DNA of 64,000 nt, taken from contig OY829545.1 in NCBI GenBank assembly GCA_963691705.1, forward strand, positions 8,869,444 through 8,933,443, read 5' to 3'. Each line of letters begins with the position of its first letter. Positions within the stretch are counted from its first letter, which is position 1. Shown piece after piece: positions 56,060-64,000 of the stretch. Position numbers and translations under genes: made by a program. The notes under the pieces were generated by a model. The model did not search any database. It had not been told where the DNA came from and saw nothing but the letters and a program-made list of their open reading frames with translations. The stretch comes from Viola odorata. Its lineage: Eukaryota; Streptophyta; Magnoliopsida; Malpighiales; Violaceae.

Positions 56060-57300
56060 CATTTTATCAAAACGAAAATTCTTACTTTTAATTGTTTTCC
56101 TTAACAAACAAGAACTTTTTTTTGTCTGAGAAGATTAATTCTCGGATTAAGGTTAATTCACATGATTAATTTGTATTTCAGAAACTTCATTTTCTATAGA
56201 TTTAAAAATCGGAGGTGCTAAAACGTTCACGACAAGTTATGTATTTTTTTTTTTGGTGATGAAATATATATATATATATATATCGTTCTCTTGATTTGAT
56301 AGTTGGTAATAGTATAGTTAAATGCTAGACTGCATTAGGTTTTTTTCTTCTTTCTTTTGACCATGTATATATTACCTAATTCACCCCATTCCCCTCCCTC
56401 ATGACCAAGACTTAATCAGTACCACAAATGCAATTATTGGAATCTTCAAAATTCAACATAACTTGGTCAAAGTACAACAAACGCACAAGCAATATAGAAT
56501 TGAGTTGGTCAACATCCTCTGTTGGTTGAACTTTAAAAAGAATTATAGTCACAAGTCATGAGCAGTAAGGAAAAAGAGGGAATGCGACATTGATCTTGCT
56601 CCGGACCTGGATAAAGATGTGATGTGGCTACGCAACATTGATCTCTCTCTCTTTAGGAGCAAGTAATTTTTTGGATTCGTTGGTGTTGTGTAGGGTGGTT
56701 CGTTGGGCTTGTTTCTATTTATTATCCGTCCGAGAATGGTGATTTCTCCCTAAAGTTTGCCCTTTATGGTAAACGTAAGTGTACATGTAGCTCATTAGTT
56801 GTTTGGTTGGTGGTAAAGATATATATCAATAAAAAATCGTACCTAAATTTAAATCTTACATTCACTTATTAAAGAAAAAAAACTTCATGGTAGGCAATCC
56901 ACGCCATGATTAAACACAGGAGAACCAAAAAAAAAAAAAAAGTACCCATGACATATTTTTAGAACATTTAGAAGCTGAAATGACATCATTCGGAAATTTA
57001 TAACTAAGATCTCTTTGACATAATTTATGTTTAGAATTTTATTTCCTAATGCAAAAGATAAAGAAAATGGGGGTGGATGTCTCTACATAGTTCAGGGTAA
57101 TTTTGAAATCTCGCACTTTAAATGATAACCCTATAATTTCTCAAAAGATACAATTTTTTTCCTTTTAGTGGTGAAATCATTAAAAATTTGTAAGTACTAG
57201 CAAATGAGTTACGAAATTTCGATGAAAGATGTAACAAATATCCTGAATATACATATTTTATTTAAGCTTTTATTTATTCAAAATAAAATTATCAGTCAGT
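56060..57300. other. Intron 1 of pseudogene E
   Basis: AT-rich; a TA repeat at 56265-56283. No coding region seen. Confidence 0.5.
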
Positions 57301-57306
57301 AGATCA

Positions 57307-57718
57307 TAGTTTTAAAAATCGAACCACAAATGAAAATTTCATGGTTCGACCGGATTGACCCATTTAACCATTTTAAACCGTTCACACATCGAACCGTTCA
57401 ATTTTAAATAATTGAACCGGATTGAACCGACTGGTTCAATGTCTATAATAGGCCGGCCCATGTCTGTAATGGGTCGGCCCATCAAATTTTCCATTTAAAA
57501 AAAAAACACAAAACCACGTCGTTTTGGTTTGACATTGACCCAACTGGGTCGATAGTGAATTGACCGGATCGCCGGTTTTGTAAAAATCGGTCGGGTCAAT
57601 CAATTTTTTCCAGTTCTTTTGCAGGTCCGGTCAGATAGCTAAACCGAACCTAATCGAAAACCTTTTCGAGTCACGGTTTTTCCAATCCGACCGTCGGGTC
57701 GGTCCAGTTTTTAAAATA
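57307..57718. mobile_element. MITE-like element in intron of pseudogene E
   Basis: About 410 bp with inverted ends (agttttaaaaatcgaacc against attttaaaaactggacc) and internal ccggtc/gaccgg motifs. The short CG-rich stretch at 23290-23480 in gene B intron 1 is of a similar type. TSD not resolved. Confidence 0.55.
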
Positions 57719-58317
57719 GATATATGCACCTAGCTGCTTGTTGTTGTAACATTTCATAAGTTAACTATTTGCCACAGGTGGAGCCCGTGTGGCGCTAACA
57801 AAAGGTCTTACAGGTACTACACTTATTAAAGCTTGTATGTTTTGTTCATAGGAAGGACTACCTACCCTAAAAACCAAGTAAAAACTAACTTTTGAATTTG
57901 TTCCAGCTTTAAGTTTTGGCGTGTATACAACAATAGTGGTCTGTATCTTACTGATATTCTTCACAAGAAAGGGAGAATTATCGAGTGGATTTTGGAAAAG
58001 TGCAAACTGCAATGAAAAGATCGAGACTTTCATTATGATCCATGACTCCCTTGCTCCGAAGCATTTTTCGTATCCAGAGATCAAGAAGATGACCAATATG
58101 TTCAACAATAAATTAGGTGAAGGTGCATTTGGCAGTGTATACAATGGGAAGCTACAAGACGGCCGGCTCGTTGCTGTAAAAGTTTAATCCATCAGACAGG
58201 CCTTCGATGACAAAAGTAGTAGAGATGTTCGAAGGTAGTCTTCAATCATTACAACTTCCCCCTAAGCCCTTTCCATCTTCTCCCAAGAGATCGGTTGATT
58301 CGAAATCTTCCACATAA

Positions 58318-58879
58318 TTATAAACAACTTGTGTATTGCCAACAGCAAAAGACTCTTTTTCATCATGTAAAATTTGTTTGGTCACATGTTATATATGTAT
58401 TGATATGATCGAATGATTGTTTGATAGAAATGAAATGAGATTACTTTGTCAGTTCTCACATCTGTGGGCTATGGTTTGATGCGTGGAGCAAGGTGTGAGA
58501 AGAGAAAAGTTCTTGAAAAAGAGATGAATGAGTATAGCTAATGTGTGGTTTCAGACCAGAAAGCTGACATGTGGTTTGATTACTGCAAGATCATAACGTT
58601 CCAACATCATAGCAATCAAACTTGTGTCATGGAATGATGGGGATTCTACGTAGAGGGATGGTGAGATTGTTAACTGGTCATCTTCTCGATTAGAGTATTG
58701 TAATCTCTGGGCTGTTAATAATATAGTTTTGCTTATCTAAAACAAAACTCTGATTTTTCTTGAGAAATTTAAGCTAAAATAGGGATGTTATGAAAATGAT
58801 TTAGGAATGTAAATTTTATTATATATATATTTATAACATCCATTATTACAAAATATTGAAAGAAATGTCATTGAATGCT
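58318..58879. other. Spacer between pseudogene E and CKX, no gene seen
   Basis: Contains the 3' flank of E on + and the 3'UTR of CKX on -. No gene. Confidence 0.5.
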
Positions 58880-59174
58880 CTACTTGTGATTGAAAATTCT
58901 TTGGCCAGGAGATAGTATCATTTTGGGATCAAACAGGGCCTTTCTTCTCTGAAAAGTTGCCCACTGCAAGCCAAAATGGTTATTCCATTCTTCTCTAGTC
59001 TTGTAATTAGGAAGATACTGCTTAACCTGAATACCAGCCTTGCTGCAAAATTGTAGTATTGCTTCATTTTGGTCCTCATAGATTTGCCACTCACTACTCC
59101 CACTTGCATGTAAAAACGCTGCGGTGTAGAAAACATCTTCGTCCGGTATTACTGCAGACATCCTTCCATCCCAC
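58880..59174 (-). CDS. CKX: Cytokinin dehydrogenase, exon 5 (C-terminus)
   Basis: After the acceptor atatag. Codes WDGRMSAVIPDEDVFYTAAF ... and ends KMILSPGQRIFNHK-stop, the standard CKX C-terminus (VIPDEDVFY, HFG..W..F, DP...LSPGQ.IF). The phase joins exon 4 in the codon for Gln. Confidence 0.92.
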
Positions 59175-59274
59175 CTATATCATTTTGTTCGATAGGCCGA
59201 AATATATTAGAAATAACACACAAAAGTGCGATAAACAGTACAAACTTGGGCCGTAGAAATATATGTATCCTTAC

Positions 59275-59525
59275 TGATTTTTGTTCATAGGGTAGAAAAG
59301 GAGAGGCCCTGTGGTAATGTTTCTTTTTAGCACAATCTCTCTCAAGACACCTGAGTTGAAATCATCTATTCTAGATCTTGGTATAAAAAGATTTAGCCAG
59401 GGATGTGATGTCTGTGGATTCATATCTCCAATTTGTACTCTAGTTAGGAATTCTACATAGGATACAACCTTTTGGGCCACAAATCCAGGAACGTAGCCAA
59501 AGTCTTCAAACACCTTTGGTAACTC
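59275..59525 (-). CDS. CKX: Cytokinin dehydrogenase, exon 4
   Basis: Between ttttag| and ca|gtaagg. Codes ELPKVFEDFGYVPGFVAQKV ... with the conserved SHPWLNLFIPRSRI substrate-domain motif and GPLLFYPMN. Phase 0 in, phase 2 out. Confidence 0.92.
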
Positions 59526-59660
59526 CTAAAAATGGAAACAACATTCAATTACACCCTCAGCCTCTTAGAGACAAAAATAAACAATAGTATATCATCGGAA
59601 ATTTACCGACCGATGAATTTATACGTAGCTCAGTAGTACTTTCAGCAAAAATGAAATTAC

Positions 59661-59936
59661 CTTGCTGGCTGTATCACCATCTTTGAGGTTAATTGCCACT
59701 TCTAGGACATAGATGATGCCGTATTGCTTTACTAGTGACATTATTTTTGGTAAATCATTTGGTGGGAAAAAGGAGGTTATCCAAGGAGTTGGTGTGCCAT
59801 TATCCAAAATAAGTGCTCCTTCCATGTAATTCACTGCATTCATATGATCACTCTCCTCGTTTATCTTTGAGATGATTTTTTCTTCATCTCTTGTAAAGGA
59901 GGAGAAATTTGCGTAAAGTGCTCGAATCCACATGAC
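59661..59936 (-). CDS. CKX: Cytokinin dehydrogenase, exon 3
   Basis: Between cgtag| and aag|gtaatt; exactly 92 codons. Starts VMWIRALYANFSSFTRDEE and contains YMEGALILDNG and KYG-like QYGIIYVLEVA, typical of the cytokinin-binding domain. Confidence 0.92.
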
Positions 59937-60114
59937 CTACGTTCAAAAATATGAACTTGTCAAATTGCAACGTACTATAAAATATTGATAGATTATATAA
60001 TAATGAAATATGTAGTCACTGGCGAACGGCCCCCCAAAATCTTCAAAGTTGTTATTTTAGTCCCCAAAATTTTATGTTTTTTAATTAACCCTTCTTTTAT
60101 TTGTTCAAAAATTA

Positions 60115-60273
<159 letters not shown>

Positions 60274-60459
60274 TTAATTGGGAAACAAATGTTATGTATA
60301 AGATAATCGATTGCTATTGTATTATTGTACCAGATTTTGTATTTTGAGAACTACATTCCCGAAAGTATGGAAAATATATACAAAATCAAAAGTTAAAAAG
60401 TACAATATTCATCTGAATAAGTATAGAAATAATTAAGAATCTATGACATGGATACATAC

Positions 60460-61102
60460 CAGTTATTACATCCAATTCATAGACATTGCTGATTTGAGGA
60501 CCGTGGCGAAAGGTTTGACCACTGATTCCAGCATTAGAAAGTGTACCTCCAACGCTTAGCTCCAAAAAGTCGGTCCACACCACAGGTGTAAGCCCTTCAC
60601 TCACCGTTGCATTCAACACACCAATCCACAACTCCTCCCCTCCCACGTCAGCATACCATTTATTTTTCCCATCTTTCTTCAATTGGACAACCTTCCCATT
60701 CTTGTTATCATCGAATTCGGTAATAGTCTCCCTCAAATGCTGCATTGAAACCACCACCCCATTCCCCGCCATGTCCTGACCGCTCACCGAATGCCCGTTC
60801 CCCCTCGCCGATATGCCGAAGGGACTCGCACATTCGTACGAAGCTTTCGCTAATTTCCTCACGTCTTCCATTGACAAGGGGTAAAGAACCGCCCCTGGCC
60901 TTTCATGGATTATGTTGCCATAGTCTATGGAAGCTGACTCTATGACTGCCGGCTCGGTTTGAAGCTTGTTTATGAGATCCGCTGGAAGTTGACATGAGGA
61001 GCTAATTTCCGCCATACTTAATGTAGAAAAGTATGTTGTGGTCGCCGCTGCCACCACCACCACCAAGATGCATATTGTTATCATTGGGAAGCTCTTGCCC
61101 AT
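60460..61102 (-). CDS. CKX: Cytokinin dehydrogenase, exon 1 (signal peptide and FAD domain)
   Basis: Start of a five-exon gene coding 530 residues, normal CKX length. The enzyme cleaves the N6 side chain of cytokinins and so lowers local cytokinin. N-terminal hydrophobic segment (ITICILVVVVAAATTTYF) targets it to the secretory route. FAD (BBE/PCMH-type) domain: RPGAVLYPLSMEDVRKLAK, and ARGNGHSVSGQ, where the His of GHS is the expected covalent FAD-linked residue; many relatives have RGHGHS. Then VVWTDFLELSVGGTLSNAGI and FRHGPQISNVYELDVIT. Donor ctg|gtatgt. Exon number and positions fit the family. The subgroup (CKX number) cannot be fixed by eye. A TATA-like ttataatttataac lies near 61177-61190 on the minus strand. 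All five exons look intact. Confidence 0.95.
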
Positions 61103-62421
61103 TTCTCTTCTCGTTGGTACTTTTTTTCTTTAGGAGAGTCTACGTACGTACTACAATGGAATTAAGGTGGGGTTGTTATAAATTATAATAAGAGTTGGCG
61201 CAAGGGAGAAGGAAGATGAGGAGTGCATGCATCTTTTACTTGTGTTAGGGTAAAGAGTGCCGAAAGTGGGTGTTATGTTCAGATGAATCAATATATACGG
61301 TACGAAAGTTTGACCAAAGAAAACAACAACATAATTATAGGAATAAACATTTTAGTAACGTACGAGATATTTTAACAATTATTTGTCTCCTAATCAGGCG
61401 ATTCGTTACTAATTGTTGATACAAGATATTAATAGATCAAACCGAGGTAGTTTTTGATGGGGTTGCCCGTTGAAATCCTTTCGCGTCAAGTATTCTTCTT
61501 CTCTCCTAATCAGGCGTTGCTCTGCCGGGCTGGTTTATTTGTCTGTTGTACATTGGCTGATATCTAGTTGCCGGTTGCGTACTTTGTCCGTCCGCAGGCA
61601 TGTGATTGTCCATGCATGATTGTAGTAATAATAAAATAATGATAATTGTGTTAGCTTTGTTTTTCTCAGCTGCTGCTAATCGCAGCTATTTTTTGTCTGT
61701 ACGTTCTTCGCTCTTTAGTCTTTGCCAAATAGAAAATACAATTAACACTGGTTGTGTTTCAGTGGTACCAATTTAACTAAAGTCTCGGGATCTAATTTTG
61801 GGAATGGAAAAAGAGAGTTATCACCTTTTTACTTTATACGGAAACTAAAATGCACGAAAAAAAGAGAGGAGAAATTTAATAAGAAAGTGCTCCCTAGATT
61901 TAAGTAACTGACTTATCCAAAAAAGGAAAAGCTATGCATATACAGAAATGGCAGGACGACACTGGACAAGAAAACTAAGGGGCGAGGAAGAGTAATAATG
62001 TAAGGACCAAGGACAAAGAAAGAGACAAAGAAAACGAAAGTAGAAGGAATTTAAAGCATTTGTCGGAGAGAGATAAGGTTCTATGTTAGAGATAAGGGTA
62101 AAGTGGTAAAAAAAGGAGGGAGTATCCTAAGGGCATCTTTGAAGAGGTAATTATTGGTTCAATTTTTGTAGGAAAAAAGTAAAATTATTAGTTTAGTATT
62201 TAATTATTTATTTTGATTTATAGGCACTGAAATAATCTCTTGCTTATACTCTAGTTCCTAACACACACCTTTGGCCTTGGCCTTACTCAAGTGAGCATAT
62301 ATCTTGACGTCAATTTACTGTACCGAGAATGAAAGTTGAACAGATTTCTTTTGTTGTTCTTCCTGTCTTTCAACTTAAACTATTTTCTACAATTCCTTGG
62401 CTTCCTCAATTTCTCCTTCCC
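61103..62421. other. Divergent intergenic region between CKX and the LRR receptor gene
   Basis: Holds both promoters. No other gene seen. Repeats of tctcctaatcaggcg(a/t)t occur at about 61386 and 61502. The TMK leader may extend from about 62290. Confidence 0.5.
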
Positions 62422-63808
62422 ATGATGTCTCAGCCCTTCCTTCTCTTCCTCCTACTCTACTACTTGTTGCTCATCTTCCCACCCTCCAAGGCAGATGACG
62501 GCGTGGTTCTGCTGAAACTGGCAAACTCTATTAGCCCTTTACCCGGTGGCTGGTCCAACACCTCCTCCGCCATCTTCTGCACCCGATGGAGGGTTGTGGT
62601 ATGTGACTCCGCTAGAAGAGTCATCCATCTTTCCATCTCCGGCCAAGACGTCTCTGGCTCTCTCCCTCCGGAACTCTCTTCCCTCTCCCACCTCATCACC
62701 CTTTACGCGGATGGTAACAAGCTTTCAGGAAAACTCCCATCCTTTGCAAACCTCTCCAGATTGCAATTTCTTTACCTCAAATCGAATAATTTCACCTCCA
62801 TCCCTCCTGATTTCCTTCTTGGTCTGCGCAATTTGTCAGAGCTGAGAATGTCATACAATCTTAATCTCCCCCTTTGGCAGCTCCCTCTCCACCTCTCTCA
62901 GTCCACAAATCTCTTATTTTTATCAGCCGTACAGACCAACCTCGTCGGCGCTGTCCCTGACATTTTCGGATCCTTGCCCAACTTCACATTCCTGGACCTT
63001 AGCTACAATAACTTGACAGGGCCTCTGCCGCTCTCCCTGCAAAAATGCACAATTTCTTACTTATTTCTAAACAATCAGGATTCTGGACTAACAGGTGGCC
63101 TTACTGTTCTGGCAACCTTGACCCAGTTGTATTTTGTGCATCTTAGCAACAACAAACTTCAGGGTCCCATCCCGGATTTATCTGATTTACAAGACCTCCA
63201 GGTATTGGAGCTAAGTGACAACGAACTCACGGGATTGGTGCCACAATCTCTCATTTCACATCATAGTTTGGAGGAGGTTACTTTGTCCAACAACAAGTTG
63301 CAGGGCCCAGTCCCGATGTTTCCAAAAACGATCTGGACAGATGTCAAAAATGGCGAGAACAATTTCTGTGCACCATTCGGAACCTCCTGCGATCAACAAG
63401 TGACTACATTACTCCAAGTTGCAGGGGCTGTAGTGTATCCAGGAGCCCTGTCAGGATTGTGGCAGGGAAATGATGCATGTCATGACTGGGAATTGATAAG
63501 CTGCGATGCGCGAGGGAATGTGGTAAGTGTGAATCTTTCAAGGCAGGGTTTTGCTGGGACCATCTCTGCTGCATTTGGGAATCTGACCCATCTCAAGTAT
63601 CTGTACTTGAATAACAACAATCTGACAGGTCCAATTCCTGATGGGTTGACCCACCTGTTGTCGCTTACAGTGGTTGATGTCTCCAACAACAATCTATCAG
63701 GAGAGGTTCCCAAATTTGCAGGCTCTGTCAATGTGATCACAGCTCCAGGGAATTCTCTGCTTCGGGCAGAGACTACTAGACCAGCAGTACTTCACAAATC
63801 GTCAGCAG
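62422..63808 (+). CDS. TMK-type LRR receptor kinase ectodomain, exon 1
   Basis: I start at the Met of MMSQPFLLFLLLYYLLLIFP, which gives a clean signal peptide ending near SKADDG; an in-frame ATG 93 bases upstream (62329) would bury it. Domain order is that of TMK1-4: N-terminal LRR cap (CTRWRVVVCD), first LRR block (LPPELSSLSHL ... NNKLQGPIPDL, about 10 repeats), a non-LRR island with cysteines (NNFCAPFGTSC ... WQGNDACHDWELISCD), then a second short LRR block (FGNLTHLKYLYLNNNNLTGP). TMK proteins act in auxin signalling at the plasma membrane. The exon ends at tcagcag|gtacga. The rest of the gene lies at or beyond the window edge. The first-cap motif CTRW in place of the usual CxW is slightly degenerate. 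Confidence 0.85.
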
Positions 63809-63892
63809 GTACGATACATCCATAAGATTTATGTCATTTCCTTTTCTTACAATTTTCACAAGGAGTAATTATAATTCCATTTGTTGTGTCAG

Positions 63893-64000
63893 TTGTCATA
63901 TCAGTTGTTGTAACAATTGCAGCAAGACGTTCTTTCCGGAATGGATTAGCAATCATTTTGAAGTCCTGGAAGAGGTCCGCTATGGAGTTTTAATAAGCAG
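63893..64000 (+). CDS. Possible exon 2 of the TMK-type gene, with early stop
   Basis: After the acceptor gttgtgtcag, phase-compatible reading gives VVISVVVTIAARRSFRNG ... and then TAA at 63991-63993. This is a short hydrophobic stretch and a basic end, not the long helix and kinase expected. Either the intron is longer and the true exon lies further on, or this copy is a truncated membrane-anchored receptor without kinase. Confidence 0.35.

Larger units (their letters stand above)
55526..58317 (+). pseudogene. LRK10L receptor kinase pseudogene (E): 5' truncated and kinase deleted
   Basis: Exon 1 remnant 55526 to about 56020: the second half of the ectodomain (LTLYYGCP, then CQECQTSGGLCGHN and CYCQDRP); the signal peptide and GUB_WAK start are missing. 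Exon 2 at about 57777-57815 codes GGARVALTKGLT between cacag and |gtacta. Exon 3 starts 57907: helix ([12 protein letters not shown]) and kinase start with [12 protein letters not shown] and VAVKV, then TTTAA. At 58184-58190 the sequence jumps directly to the last kinase codons ([20 protein letters not shown]) and ends at TAA 58315-58317. About 230 residues of kinase, including the catalytic loop, are deleted. E is a separate, more diverged lineage than B and D. Confidence 0.85.

Overview
This 64 kb window is nuclear DNA from a flowering plant, most likely a eudicot. Evidence: AT-rich intergenic DNA, short GT-AG introns, plant-only gene families (LRK10L/WAK-type receptor kinases, cytokinin dehydrogenase, TMK-type LRR receptor, extensin-like protein) and plant transposon families (Athila-type Ty3/gypsy, Mutator-like, PIF/Harbinger-like, hAT, Stowaway). 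I cannot name the species. I see no rRNA, true tRNA gene or CRISPR array.

Layout. (1) 1-15895 is the right-hand part of a very large Mutator-like element (MULE); its left tip lies just off the window. It holds a transposase gene on + and a convergent GRF-zinc-finger gene on -. The right terminal inverted repeat (TIR) ends at 15895. The first long transposase exon is split by a very young 9.9 kb Athila-type retrotransposon (900-10837, TSD GGTTT, gag-pol on -). Removing it would leave the transposase reading frame open. (2) 15896-46060 is a segmentally duplicated LRK10L/WAK-like cluster: an orphan ectodomain exon (A, 17649-18468), a receptor kinase that lost its signal-peptide coding part (B, 21931-25949), an orphan WAKL14-type ectodomain (C, 33886-34651), an LRK10L tail fragment (35396-35534) and an apparently intact LRK10L receptor kinase (D, 40775-45479). 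Between them lie PIF/Harbinger DNA, a gene-capturing TAA-flanked element (27432-30176), a hAT element (31894-33019), a foldback MULE sharing TIRs with the large MULE (38249-39940) and Stowaway elements. (3) 46241-53000 has a small conserved membrane-protein gene and a second gene-capturing element (48638-52938) with Ca2+-ATPase exons and a palindromic minisatellite. (4) 54206-58317 has an extensin-like secreted protein with the same 5' leader as gene D, then a broken LRK10L pseudogene (E). (5) 58880-61102 is a complete five-exon cytokinin dehydrogenase on -. (6) 62422 to the end is the ectodomain of a TMK-type LRR receptor.

How the parts relate. The host genes serve cell-surface sensing (LRK10L, WAKL, TMK), wall structure (extensin-like) and cytokinin breakdown (CKX). 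The receptor cluster looks like modular evolution: kinase exons of B and D are almost identical while their ectodomains differ strongly, and ectodomains and tails occur as orphans. The main mobile-element stories are the two-gene MULE with a matching non-autonomous relative, and two related TTA/TAA-flanked elements that each carry host exons in the same orientation.

Exon borders come from reading GT-AG sites and phase by eye. Family names come from recognised motifs, not from a database search.
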